DNA of 64,000 nt from Arenicola marina (GCA_964019135.1 OZ025252.1:47838959-47902958); one strand, 5' to 3'; numbered from the stretch's first letter, positions 37,201-52,200 are shown. The notes: generated by a model from the letters alone, not told the origin. Made by a program: numbers and translations.

Positions 37201-40200
37201 GAACGCTGGAAGAAGGTCAAGGTCGAGTTGGTCAGCGTGGAGACGATGGTAGAACAAACTGTGCAGTACTGGCGGCGATATCACTCCTGTGTCGACGTCT
37301 TCCACGTGTGGCTCGCAGACGCCGAGAAGATGCTGCAGAAGTCACCAGACCAACGAGGGGTGCGTCCTTTTTTAATATTCTAGTCTGTATTTTAGTTTTT
37401 TCTCCATTTTGCAGTCCGGCGCTTGCATCAATGTCAGTTTGATTTTTATTCACAACATGATTGCGTCTTTCGCATGTTGAATTCATAATTTGTTTACCAT
37501 GTTTTATATTCAAATATTTATAGATAAATGTATATATTTCTTTCACTATAGATGAGGTAATCTGTATATTGGCTTTTAGTTTAAACATATTCTAATTTTT
37601 AAATTCAAAAGCAGGCGTAGCATATACAAAGTCCTCTTGCTTTTAGTATATAAATAGTATGTACAAGTAAAGGATGAAGAAAGTAAATTTATAGTTAGAC
37701 ATACTGTACAGATGTGCCCATGTCTGTATCGGCCTCCATGACGTCACGTTATCAGTACAGGAGTATGCTTACCCTTTAGATAGTAAATGACAAATCTCAT
37801 GGCTAATGTTCTATACTGTGAACTCCCGCATGAGTGGACCAGTGTCTGTGACGTGTGCGCAACATATCTCTCAGATATGTTGTGGCGGAATGACGTCATC
37901 AGATCATGTGTACCCCTCCCTGATGTATGTCTGTATACCCCTGAGACGTTCAGGAGGGACACCTTTTCCATTGCATTCATCGCTGTTTATGAATCATTTT
38001 CACCAGGAAAACCTCACAAATGCAATGATAAAGCACTTTAGTGTGAGTAAAAACGTCTATTGTCAATGTCTGTAGTGTCGAGTAAACTCTTGGAAGCTTA
38101 AACACGTATTAACCCCAGAGAAGATGTGAGACGCCCATAGTGCACCTTCACCCTTTTGACCTTGAGCCAGTGTATCACGTGGAATGGTTGTCCCCCAAGC
38201 AGGAACGACTTGACTTGTAATAATATAACTTGTAATAAATATAATAATATAACTTGTAATAAATAAAAGTTCATAAGTTTACTCCCCCCTTCTGAGTGAG
38301 CTGAGGCATGTTGCGTCGCACGTCTTCTCCGGGGTGGTGAAGCTGCCTTGCCTTTTCACAACGTTACGATGTTAGTGTGGTGTAGTATGGTGTGTTATTT
38401 ATCAAACATTCAACATTGGAATCGTGCCGAGTGGACTTGACCAGGACGGCATGGGAATTGTAACGTTATGGAAAATCAATTTTGGTGTTCTTGTGTATTT
38501 TTCTTTTGTTTTGATTACGTTTATTTATAAGTTTGCCTGATATACATGTGCTGCAACGATTGTGAGGAAATATTTTTATATTTGTGCGGCACCTTAAAGG
38601 GATGATGAAAAGTGTGCAAGTTTGCTTCCTGTTCAGTCCGCTTGCCTTCACAATTTGATCCCATACGTCATCTTATCTCACGTACATGAATGTTTTACCT
38701 TTCGTGTGTGGACGGATTCCTTGAGAACTCTAGTCTTATTCCTATGTGGGTGGAGTGATTGTCTGCAGCTAGAATCCCTTATATCATGTGTATGAATCTT
38801 TATATCATGTATATGATAAAATGACCGACAACTACTTAAAGCACACAAGTCTGAAACAAGTTATTGTTGGTGCAGTAACTAATGGCTTGGTAACTTCACA
38901 CCCTTATGTGTGGGAATGTTCCATTGATAGGAATTAGTCATAATAGAGCCCCCGTGGTTAGCAATAACAATGATTAATGTACTCAAACTGGAATCTTCTA
39001 AACTACAATCACCAATGAAATAAATAGCATTGAAATTGAACCTAAAAACAATAGCTTAGACTAATACGTATCACTTACGCTGTGCCAGAGGTATTACTAG
39101 TACTAAATTAATGTCGTTCAACAATCATAATAATAATTAAACATTGCCAAATAATACAATGTTTACTGTTAATCCGGCGGTTTGATCTTTGCAAAGTCCA
39201 AGCAAACGAAGTTTCTTTGGTACCAGTTACTTTAGAATAAACTTTGGTGTCTTTTTCTGTACTTATACATCACATTTACCCTGGTTGTTAGGGCATAATA
39301 ATATTTCAACCGTGTCTTTTTTTCATAATGTATCTCTCTGGTTTACATTTAATGTATTTTTGTATTCGGTTGGCATGGTAATGTTTGTGCACTGGGTGTA
39401 TACAAATCACGATAGAGAATGGATAGTTTCCTCTCCTATCATAGAGGCAATGGAACCAGTTCCTTCGATGTGCAGTAGCGGCATGAACATAGTCGATGTC
39501 CCGAGCTCGCTTTATGTGTCACCTTGTTACTGTTCACAAATATGTTCATGTTAATGGAGCCTCTGGGACTGATGTTTCCAGGACTGCTTCGACAACATGG
39601 ACGAGTGGAGCGAGAAACTCCGAACGCTCAAGGACGCCAGCAACTTCCTGGTGGAGAACGTGCGCCCGGAGGTTGCCGTGGAGATAAAGGAGCAGGTGTT
39701 GATGATCGAGCGGCGTTTCAGTGACCTTCAGGGGCACATCGGCCGCTTCGTGCAGGAGGAGGGCGTGGAGCGGTCGCGGCGGGAGTACCAGCAGGGCGTG
39801 CGGCGGCTGGGGCAGTGGCTGGAGGCTGCCGAGCAGCTCACGGCCACCACCCTCACCTGTAGCTTCACCGAGGTCCGCGAGCACGTCCAGCGACTGGACG
39901 TGAGTCCTCACCGTCACCCTGCAGCCCGCCATATTGGTGTCCCATCATCTAACTCCCATATCATTTATGTATATGTCGCTTAGAATTTAAGAGAATCACG
40001 TAATCATGGTACCGGTAATGACGTCATCCGTGACGTCACTTTAATCTATAATGTATTTATCTGCCTTTGTTAATGCAGCAATTTTCGTAATTTTTTAAAA
40101 GGACATATTGACATGGTATCGCCGTGCCCCTTTCCCCACCAGGACATATTGACATGGTATCGCCGTGGCCCTTTTCCCCACCAGTACAGCCCCCACCCCC

Positions 40201-43200
40201 TACAGAGTTAATGATCTCCCCCTCCCCTCCCCCTCCCCCTGCAGAGCACGCTGGCGGAGGACAAGCAGGTGGAGCAGGACTTTAAGACCGTGTCCAAGAT
40301 GGCGCAGGGTCTGGTGAAGGACAGCTCGCAGACCGCCATCACCGAGATGCTGGGTGACCTCAAGGTCATCAAGGACCGCCTGGTGCACGTGCGGCGGGCG
40401 CTCCCGGACCAGCTCAAGCCGCTCAAATCCTTGCTGCAGCAGATCGAGTCCTTGGAGATCGGGATCGGGGAGCTGGACCAGTGGCTGGAGCGGGGTTTGG
40501 AGCTGGTCGCCACGCACAGGGTCGACGGGAACATCAACAGAGTGGAGCAGCGCCTGGAGCAGCACAAGGCCCTGTTCTCGGAGACCACCTACTACAAGTC
40601 TATGTTAGAGAGCAAGAACAAAGTCTACCAGAAGGTGATGCGGTCCGGCAGCCGACTCATGGACGTCAGTCTGCTGGAGACCCGGATGTCAGACCTTAAC
40701 CGGAAGTTTCCGGTGAGTTTGGTTGCCATGGAGACGTACCGGTCTTGAGAATATGCAAGCCGGTAAACACTGCACTTGATGTTCTAAGGGAGTGTTGTAA
40801 ATTAGGCTCTACGGTGCACTGTTGAAAGCACTTCACAATCGAACAACAGAATATATATGTAAAGCCGACTAAAACCAATTAATTAAGAGAACTTTCCCAG
40901 GTTACATTTTCTACGGTCTTTTACACACGGTGATGTGTGTTTCATATATATCCCCCCCCCCCCCCCCCCAGGAGACAGCCAGTCTGGCCAAGCAGTGGGA
41001 ACAGCGGCTGGAGAAGGCCCTGCGGCTCTGGCGGCAGCTGGAGGACCGGGCGGCCCCCGTGGAGCAGTGGGTAGACCAGGCCCAGACCCTGCTGGCCCAG
41101 GAGGGCGGGGACCGGGAGCAGCTCATTGCGCAGCATAGGGTAGGGACATCTCAGGGGGGTTGATCCAACGATATGGGAAGTCTATTGTTTAAAATGATTT
41201 GTTTATTGGCTGTGATTGTTTGAACTTTGGTAAAGATTGAGATTATTTTAATAGTTTAAACTATGTTGAAAATTAGTACTGAATTAGTTTTGCATTAATC
41301 ATGACGCACGGTTTGTCCTACAGCCTGACACACTGTATGACCTTGACATGGCGTTCTCTGACCTTTGCAGGACTTCTTCGAGGTGGTGGACGAGCGTTCG
41401 TTCCGGGAGTTTGCCCAGACGGGTCAGGAGTTGTCAAATGTCGTGGAGGAGGAGGAAAGGCAGGAGCTGGAAGCCAGCGTCCAACTGCTCCACGACAAGG
41501 TCAAGGTCAGTCAGCAATGGGGGTCAGACAATGCAACGACAATTTTCTGAAGCTGTAATCATAAAGGCTTCGCTTGAGGCCAGGCTGAGAGTTTTAAAAG
41601 AGTTTTATTGTTGACAAGGCTTTCAAGGATGTCTTTTTAACTCCTTTCCAAGAATCATATTTCTCTGATATATACTAATTGTAATATTTCAGACGACCAA
41701 TTGGTCGTATCTGCTTGCTGTAAAACCAAAGGCCATATCTGCTTGCTGTAAAACCAAAGGCCATACTTGCCTATTTTTAAATAGTTGTTATAGATGGATA
41801 TTTGAGTGTCATAATAAGGATTTAACACATTTTTGTTTTGCAACATGTGGCTTACGATATATTATTCATTGAAATCCGTACTGTAGGAGATCCGGCAGGA
41901 GGCGCCACTGCGGCTGGTGCGGCTGCAGTTCGAGGTCGTGGAGCGAACCTTTATCACAAATGTCGAGAAGGCCGAAGAAACGCTGAGTCAGCAGAAACTG
42001 GCTTACGAACAAAAAACGAACCTCAAAGAAATACTGAGGAAACACAAGGCAAGTAGACTGGAGACTCTCGTATCTTTCACAGTACACAAATCTGGGTGTT
42101 AGCCTTTACACAACCCTGTCAGTTTATTCAATGGAATTGTGCTTTACCTGAAGTTGTCGTGTCCGTGTCTTGTTTCTGTTGACTGCTTCAGGTCTGCAGA
42201 TGGCACGATAGTTGCATGTTAAAGCGAATCGTAAACTGAACCGTTGCCCAGTATTGCAAACTGAAGCGAGAGTGTAAGCGTGTTCTGCTTTCAATATCGG
42301 GTCGTGATATTGAAAGACTTAGTTCTTAAGTCAGTGATTATTTTTGTTTTTAGACTTGCAAAGCTTTCCAGCCAGTAAGTGCACGAAACAATACCCGAAT
42401 AGCATTAGAAATGTCACCTCGTTGTCTTACGCACGTTTCATGATCTTGTCGTCTATTCCAATCTTCACATCTGTTATACAAACCCTGTATCAACATAGCC
42501 AACTATTCCTCCATGTTTTCATAGATATCTGCTCCCCCCTCCCCTCACTGTGTCTAGTTCGCTGCCTGAGAACTCACTGTATTATCGACACCCACTACTT
42601 CAATACATCCCGCACTGTACAAAACAAGTTGTAAAAATTGATGATTTCCTTTTTGATTCCTGCTCTGTTTATCTTTTGGTGTACGCTGAGTGAATATACT
42701 GTAACTGGTAAATGTCGAGTTTTACCTCGTATCGTGTCGGAACGGCTTAGAAACGTGTTATAAATGCCTAGACTTTTGTGTTTGGACTGAAATTTGAAAA
42801 CTGATCCCTTTGATGCCTTGAATGCAACAGATAAATTGCTTAATAATTGATGTAAATCAAGCACAACATAATGCACTATGTTTTCGGTGTATAGATAGAT
42901 AGATAGTTTATTTCGTACTATAGGCTGTCCTCCAGCCAAGGTACATCAAAACCAAACAAAAGAACAAAAATGTTGTTGGTGTATGTTTATGTATTTCCGT
43001 CTTCCCGCGTCAGGTGATCTTCCAAGAATCGGGTCTTGCCCCTACTTGCCAGGAATGTCTCGGGGAGATGCGGCGTCTCAGCGACGCCATGTCGGACCTT
43101 GACCCCACCGACACCAGTCTGCGTGAATGCTATAACACCGATCTTAGCCGCTGGGAGGCGCTCAAGTTGGAGATTGAAGAGATGCGCCTCCTGCTTGAAG

Positions 43201-46200
43201 ACTTGCCAGAGAAGTGGTCTGCGTACAACCGCAGGTCAGTGCTCGGGCCTTTCCACTGGTGTCGTCTTCCGTTGTCATAAGAATGAGCTTATTTCTAGAT
43301 GTTGACGCCAGGTCCATAGTACCACATTAAAACAATGTACCTTGCGACAAAGCGCCTTAAATTAACCTGTCTTCCATTACGGTTTCATTAAGTCTTACGG
43401 ATTTGTGTAAACTTATCACCCAGTGATTCTCCCTGTTGACTAAACATATAGCCTTTCGTGTGCCTTATATTGGCCCACCAAACATGACTACATTGTTGAC
43501 TGGGCTTTTCATGTTTCTGGTAGCACACATTTTATAGTTTAACCTGTCTCTCCACCAGACATTGAATTGTAGACTGGCTATGATATGTTACTGGGATTAC
43601 ACCTTAAATATCCCCTGCAGACTTGACAGCTTTGTGGACTGGATGAACGACTGTGAGAGCACCATCCGGGACCTGGAGATGGACTCCCTGTCCACCGAGG
43701 AGTACAAAGAGACCGTCGACCGCTTCCACGTAAGTCACATACCTCATCGCCTACGTCATCGCCTACGTCATCGCCTACGTCATCGCCTACGTCATCGCCT
43801 ACGTCATCGCCTACGTCATCGCCTACGTCATCGCCTACGTCATCGCCCACGTCATCGCCCACGTGATAGCCTACGACGTCATCATCAAGATTACGACTTA
43901 CAACTTGCGTCGTAATTTAATCACGCACATTACACTGCCGTAGTTCTTTTCGACTAGCAGATAATAAAGTCGTTCGATTGCTGTTACTATCGCCCTGGTC
44001 TTGGGACTTCCAACTGACACCTATGCATATGTATATGCCTTGTACATGATCACATTATGTCCCCTTGCAGCACATCGTGGAGGAGATCGACCGTCACGGG
44101 GAGGATGCCCGGTGGCTGCGGCAGGCCATGGAGGGGTTCCAGGGGACCTCCCCCGGCCCGGACACGGACCGCGAGGACCAACGTCTCGCCGGCATCCTCC
44201 TCAGATACCAGCAGCTCATGCCCGCCATCGAAATCACCACCACCAAGTCCTCCATCGTCATCCGCTGCTATGACTACCGGGACGCCGCCGAGCAGACGGT
44301 GGGCTTCCTGCAGGAGACGGAGGAGAAGGTCAAGCACGACGTGCCCTGGGATGACCTTGAGTCGGTCAAGGTGATGGTGGAGGAGCAGGAGGTGAGACAG
44401 GACTTTAGAGCTGGTTTAAGAGCGTAGTACATTTCAGTGTCTGTCTCTTTATTACGATTGCGACACTTTTAGATGTTATCTTGTATATCCAATAAACGGT
44501 TGAATATATCTAATATTGATATGCAAGTAGTGTACGCCAAGCAAAAAATAAGTGTCGGGGAAATGAATTAATATTAGACGTATGGTCAGTAGAGCGGAGC
44601 GGGTCAGTGTTATTGTGGCAATGTTTGTATAGATAGTAATTCCTCGAATTGGCTGCTTCTGTGCTTCAGTCGGTGCTCCATCGCCTTGACAACATGAAGC
44701 CCGAGATTCTCGCGGAGATCACACGTGGCCAGACTCTGTCTGAGGACAATCAGGCTTTGCCCTTCGTGGCGGACCTGACCCGGGAGCTGGATGACCTTAT
44801 GAAGGGCACGGAGGGCCGCGCGCTGGAGAAGTACAAGGCGCTCAAGGTACACGTCTCACTCTATGTAACCTTCTAGCGCTTTAGATTTAAAGTACAAGGC
44901 GCTCAAGGTACACGTCACACTCTATGTAACCTTCTAGCGCTTTAGATTTAAAGTACAAGGCACTCAAGGTACACGTCACAGTCTATGTAACCACCCAGCG
45001 CTTTAGATCTAAAGTACAAGGCACTCAAGGTACGCGTCACAGTTTATGTAACCTCTCAGCGCTTTAGATCTAAAGTACAAGGCACTCAAGGTACGCGTCA
45101 GTCTATGTAACCTCCCAGCGCTTTAGATCTAAAGTACAAGGCACTCAGGGTACGCGTCACAGTCTATGTAACCTTCTAGCGCTTTAGATCTAAAGTACAA
45201 GGCACTCAAGGTACGCGTCACAGTCTATGTAACCTTCCAGCGCTTTAGATCTAAAGTACAAGGCGCTCAAGGTACGCGTCGCAGTCTATGTAACCTCCCA
45301 GCGCTTTAGATCTAAAGTACAAGGCACTCAAGGTACGCATCAGTCTATGTAACCTTCTAGCGCTTTAGATCTAAAGTACAAGGCACTCAGGGTACGCGTC
45401 ACAGTCTATGTAACCTCCCAGCGCTTTAGATCTAAAGTACAAGGCACTCAAGGTACGCATCAGTCTATGTAACCTCCCAGCGCTTTAGATCTGAAGTACA
45501 AGGCACTCAAGGTACGCATCAGTCTATGTAACCTCCCAGCGCTTTAGATCTATAGTACAAGGCACTCAAGGTACGCGTCGCAGTCTATGTAACCTCCCAG
45601 CGCTTTAGATCTAAAGTACAAGGCACTCAAGGTACGCATCAGTCTATGTAACCTTCTAGCGCTTTAGATCTAAAGTACAAGGCACTCAGGGTACGCGTCA
45701 CAGTCTATGTAACCTCCCAGCGCTTTAGATCTAAAGTACAAGGCACTCAAGGTACGCGTCACAGTTTATGTAACCTCCCAGCGCTTTAGATCTGAAGTAC
45801 AAGGCACTCAAGGTACGCATCAGTCTATGTAACCTCCCAGCGCTTTAGATCTATAGTACAAGGCACTCAAGGTACGCATCAGTCTATGTAACCTTCTAGC
45901 GCTTTAGATCTGAAGTACAAGGCACTCAAGGTACGCATCAGTCTATGTAACCTCCCAGCGCTTTAGATCTGAAGTACAAGGCACTCAAGGTACGCGTCAC
46001 AGTCTATGTAACCTCCCAGCGCTTTAGATCTAAAGTACAAGGCACTCAAGGTACGCATCATTCTATGTAACCTCCCAGCGCTTTAGATCTGAAGTACAAG
46101 GCACTCAAGGTACGCATCAGTCTATGTAACCTCCCAGCGCTTTAGATCTAAAGTACAAGGCACTCAGGGTATGCGTCACAGTCTATGTAACCTCCCAGCG

Positions 46201-49200
46201 CTTTAGATCTAAAGTACAAGGCACTCAAGGTACGCATCATTCTATGTAACCTCCCAGCGCTTTAGATCTAAAGTACAAGGCACTCAAGGTACGCATCATT
46301 CTATGTAACCTCCCAGCGCTTTAGATCTAAAGTACAAGGCACTCAAGGTACGCATCAGTCTATGTAACCTCCCAGCGCTTTAGATCTAAAGTACAAGGCA
46401 CTCAAGGTACGCATCAGTCTATGTAACCTCCCAGCGCTTTAGATCTAAAGTACAAGGCACTCAGGGTATGCGTCACAGTCTATGTAACCTCCCAGCGCTT
46501 TAGATCTAAAGTACAAGGCACTCAAGGTACGCATCATTCTATGTAACCTCCCAGCGCTTTAGATCTGAAGTACAAGGCACTCAAGGTACGCATCAGTCTA
46601 TGTAACCTCCCAGCGCTTTAGATCTAAAGTACAAGGCACTCAGGGTATGCGTCACAGTCTATGTAACCTCCCAGCGCTTTAGATCTAAAGTACAAGGCAC
46701 TCAAGGTACGCATCATTCTATGTAACCTCCCAGCGCTTTAGATCTAAAGTACAAGGCACTCAAGGTACGCATCATTCTATGTAACCTCCCAGCGCTTTAG
46801 ATCTAAAGTACAAGGCACTCAAGGTACGCATCAGTCTATGTAACCTCCCAGCGCTTTAGATCTAAAGTACAAGGCACTCAGGGTATGCGTCACAGTCTAT
46901 GTAACCTCCCAGCGCTTTAGATCTAAAGTACAAGGCACTCAAGGTACGCATCATTCTATGTAACCTCCCAGCGCTTTAGATCTAAAGTACAAGGCACTCA
47001 AGGTACGCATCAGTCTATGTAACCTCCCAGCGCTTTAGATCTAAAGTACAAGGCACTCAGGGTACGCGTCACAGTCTATGTAACCTCCCAACGCTTTAGA
47101 TCTGAAGTACAAGGCACTCAAGGTACGCATCAGTCTATGTAACCTCCCAGCGCTTTAGATCTGAAGTACAAGGCACTCAAGGTACGCGTCACAGTCTATG
47201 TAACCTCCCAACGCTTTAGATCTAAAGTACAAGGCACTCAAGGTACGCATCAGTCTATGTAACCTCCCAGCGCTTTAGATCTAAAGTACAAGGCACTCAG
47301 GGTACGCATCAGTCTATGTAACCTCCCAGCGCTTTAGATCTAAAGTACAAGGCACTCAGGGTACGTGTCACAGTCTATGTAACCTCCCAGCGCTTTAGAT
47401 CTAAAGTACAAGGCACTCAAGGTATGCATCAGTCTATGTAACCTCCCAGCGCTTTAGATCTAAAGTACAAGGCACTCAAGGTACGCATCAGTCTATGTAA
47501 CCTCCCAGCGCTTTAGATCTAAAGTACAAGGCACTCAAGGTACGCGTCACAGTCTATGTAACCACCCAGCACTTTAGATTGTTTTTTGTGGGTTCAGCCC
47601 GCACCTGTCGCTAGAACCGGTCCATGATTTCATCCATCCATCTATCCATCCCTTCTCACTTCAGGAAAACCTGCTGCGATGGGAAGAGTACGAGAAGAAG
47701 AAAACAGCGACTACGGAATCCCTGCGCAAAGCCGAGAAGGAGGCTGGGAGGGCAGTGCCACCTGGCGGCCAGGAGATGATACAGAAGGAGTTACAGATCA
47801 GACAGGTGTGTGTTGACCGGGGGGCTGGGGCCTGCCGCTGTCGTTCATTTCACTGTATTCTTAGACCACTGGCCGTCAGAGAGACCACTTCCAGTTGTCT
47901 TTAGGCATTATATGTTTATCATAATATTATAGAGTCTGGTAAACGGTGACTTTATAGACTTGAAAAGAATCTCATTTCATTGACTTTACAAGGCTATTAT
48001 GGGAATATTGATTGTGTTGTCTTTTTTTCAGAGCATCCTTGCCAGCGTTGGTGAGTTAGATCCGGAGACGCAGATGCTGGAGGACATGGGTTCCGTCCTT
48101 CAGACGACGGCCAGCGAGCCCAGACAGGAGGAGCTTCAGAACGAGGCTGCCGGGATCAGGAGCCGGGTGGACCAGCTCCGGATGCAAACCAACTTACGCG
48201 TGGAGGAGCTGCAGGAGGCAGACCAGAGGTGGACTGCCTTCTACGAGAGCATGGAGTCCTTCTCCGGCTGGATGGACCGGCAGGAGGAGGCGCTGAAGCT
48301 GATCCAGAAGAGCGAATCAGCTCCAGATGAGAAGTTTGACAAGGCCAAGGTCAGCATCCGAACACATTGTCTGACCCGTAGGCATGGTTGTAACTGTAAA
48401 GTTGGGACATGTTGTGTTGAGTACTATCCGATAGATATATCCGGCCATCTTTGTCGCTTGTTCGAAAGGCTGTCTGGGCGATTTAATCCTAATCTTAATG
48501 CAAATCGTTTATTGTTCCTGGAAGTTCCTTGGTATAATTTAGCCATCGCGTGCTCAAACCGGGCCTAAAAGATTTTTTTTCTTTATTTCACATCTCAATT
48601 ATCGCCCGCAGGTGGTCTGTGGCGACACCTTTGACAACCACGCGGTCTTGGAGCGCCTGGAGCATGCCGGGAAGGAGTTGACTGCGGAGCTGCGGTCACG
48701 CGAGACATCCCAGGTCAAGACCAAGCTGGCCAACGCCCGGCGTCGCTGGGAGGGTCTCTGTCGCAGCGCCAAGCGCGAGAGCGAGGCTCTCTCCGGTGAC
48801 GTCACGCACTGGAACCAGTACCAGGCGGACGTGCAGCAGCTGGTTCCCTGGCTCGAGGCGGCCGAGCGGACGCTGGACGAGGAGAGGGACGCCAAGTTCA
48901 CCAATCTCCAGGACGCGGAAGCCCAACACGCGCGCCTCCTGGTGAGCTATGGGTGCAGGCGCTGTCTGGCCGAGTCCTTACAGATATTGGATCTCCCTGA
49001 AACTCATTATGGAACGGTTTCATTATGTATTTGTTAACCGAGGGTCGCCGTAATTGTTCAAGTAATGGACATTACATACACTTGAAGCACTGTAGGTTAT
49101 TGTAGGTTCTCGCCAGTTATAGCAACAGAATAATACGAAAGGGTTTTCGTACTTTTGTTGCCTCTCTGTATCGGTACCATTTTGTTTAAACATCATGTAT

Positions 49201-52200
49201 TTTTGGAGGTTTACAACAGCGAATTAACCAGGTAATGCTCGCCTCGTTACCATTGATAGCCGACCATGAATGGTAGTGCGTCCCCAAAGAGCGTCTGTGG
49301 ACGGGGTCGTGATATCGTGTTGCCTTTCCCTCACAGGCTGTGCTGTCCGAACGCAGCGAGCACCAAGACATATTCGACAACCTCCAGACCGAGGCTGGCC
49401 ACCTGGCGGACAAGCCGGGCGTGGCGGGCGAGCTGTCCTCGCTGCAGACGCGTTGGGACGCCCTGATCGCCGACACAGAGGCCAGGATGTTGCGCGCCCA
49501 GACGGCGGTGGACACCTGGCGGACGTACCAGGAACAAACCGAGAGCTTGGACCTCGTCATCCGTGACGTCACCAGCACGCTGGCCGAGGACCGGGATGTG
49601 AACGCCGTGGAGCTGAGCGCCGTGGAGCGGGACCTCGACAAATACAGGGTACTGGGGCAATAACTAGAGCAATGCATGGTACTGGGGGCAATACAGGGTT
49701 CTGAGGCAATAACTAGACCAATGCATGGTACTGGGGGCAATACAGGGTACTGGGGCAATACGGGGTACTGGGGCAATACGGGGTACTGAGGCAATACAGG
49801 GTACTGGGGCAAGTACAGGTTACGGGGGCAATACAGTCTACTGAGGCAATGCGGGGTACTGGGATAATACTGGGTACTGGAGCAATGCAGGCTACTGGGG
49901 TAATACAGGCTACTGGGGCAATGCGGGGTACTGGGGCAATAGAGGGTACTGGGGCAAATACAGGTTACGGGGGCAATACAGCCTACTGGGGCAATGCGGG
50001 GTATACCGGGGCATATTTAAGTATAAAACTTATATTTTTTGTAAATATAAAACTCGATACTAACATGAATTTAAATTATATATAGATATTATTAGGAATA
50101 TGAATTAAAATATAAACCTAGATATTAATAGTAATTTACATGTAGACAATAATTAGAATCTCAGCATATTATTTATGCTCTTGACTTGTTTGTGTTTCAG
50201 GCTCTGCAGGAGTTGCTGAAGCGTCACGAGGGTGACCCCGCTACCCTGGAGCGCCTGGCCGACCAGCTGGCTCCATCCCTGGGTCCCGTCGGGGCCGGGG
50301 ACGTGGCCGCCCAGCAGGGCGCCATGGCAACCACGTGGGCGGACCTCAGAACCCGCCTGTCTCAGCGGATCGACGTCCTGAGTGAGGCCGCCGTGGAGAG
50401 GAGGACGTTCTGGGAGGGCTTCCACGGGCTGGAGAAGTGGCTGATGGAGACCAAGAAACGGCTCCAGAAGTGGAACGAGATCTACAGTGACGAGGTGGAG
50501 GACACTGAAGTCAAACTACAGGTGTGTGAAGTGGCCGTGTCCAGGCTAGCCCCCTGGTTCTAAACCCAGTCTGGGCGATCAGTCTTGGGCATGCTTCATC
50601 CAAATCATTCGTTGTCCCCGGAGATTCTTTGACCGATTTTTTCGCCCTCGTGTGCATAGCAAACGGGCCTAATAGTTTATTTCCTGGCTTAAATGTACAC
50701 GTAACGGTGTACACAACGGTACAAAGGATAGGACAATATTTAGGTATAATCTTGTGAATGATTCAGTCTCTCGGTGTAAGTGGTTACAACCACGTGTCTT
50801 TGGTCTGAATGTTGAATCATACCATCATCGGCGAAGCTCGACGGGCCATTTGAATGATGTGTGTCTTATCAGTAAACCTTTCATTGCTGGTTGTTGTTAC
50901 TTTTTACAGAGGATGAAGGAGGACTTTAACAAGCAGGATGCCGCCATGAACCACGTGATCTCTGAGGTGGAGCGGCTGAGCCCGTCCTGCAGCGACATAG
51001 ACCGTCAGTTACTGGCGGACCACCTGGACCACCTGCAACAGGACTTCAACAGCACCCGGGACCTGATCTCCCTGCGCATCCAGCTCTGCGGCCAGTGGCG
51101 GCAGTTCACCGCCCTCCAGAGGGAGGCTCAGGGCAAGCTGAAGGCGCTCAACCAGAAGGCCGACTCCCCGGATCTGTCGCCAGACGCCCTTGAGCGTCTG
51201 GATCAGGAGCTGGGTCAGGTCCGCGACCTGGTCGGCCAGTGGGTCGAGAAGCGCGATGACCTTGAGCGTCTGATGTCGGAGTCCCGGATGACGATCAAGG
51301 ACAGGTCGAGCCAGAGGACGATGTACTTTCAGACGGAGATCCAGTCGCTGACGACCTTGCTCAGCAAGACGACGACGTCCTTGTCTCAAAGGAAAGGTCA
51401 TCTGGATCAGGTGACCTCCGTCAGACAGAACTTTGAGACGCTTAGAGATGGATTCAGCGGTGCTATCGCTGACATCCGGGACAAAGTCACAAACGCCAAG
51501 GTCAAGGACTCGACCTTGGATGGGGTCGAGTCCCTGGAACGAGAGGTCAAGGTCGCGGAAGACCAGCTCGAGAACGAGATTCCTCAGTATGAGGAGTTTC
51601 GGGAGCTCGGTCGCCAGCTGCTGACCTCTGACCCCGTGCACGTGACCCAGACGCAGGGCGTGCTGGGCGAAGTCGAGACGCTGTGGGAGACGACTCAGGT
51701 GCTGATCAGCGAGCGTCGCCACCACGTGACCACCGTCATTACCACGTGGCAGCAGTACAACGAGGCCAAGATGGCGGTCAACAAGATCCTGGCCAACGTG
51801 CACCCTGTGACGTCACAGGACCTCCACTTCCAGGACAAGGCTGACGTCAAGGACAACCTCAATAAGTTCAAGGTCGGTAGTACAAAGTATGCCCCTCTCA
51901 ATCTCTCAAGACGCCTTTTTATCACAAAGCGTGCTCCTCTCAATCTCTCAAGACACCTTTTTATCACAAAGCCTGCTCCTCTCAATCTCTCAAGACACCT
52001 TTTTATCACAAACTTCAGCTCACGTGGAACGCTTGTACCTGAACATATTCATGTTACCTCTTCGTTTTTTATCACATGAGTTTGTTTCCGCATTGCTCAC
52101 GCCATCTTAGGCACACGTTGAACGTTAGTACTTGAGCATATCGCGTTGGGTAGTGTATGTCCGCATTTGCTTCCCTCCACTTTATGCTGTCGCTGGTGTT

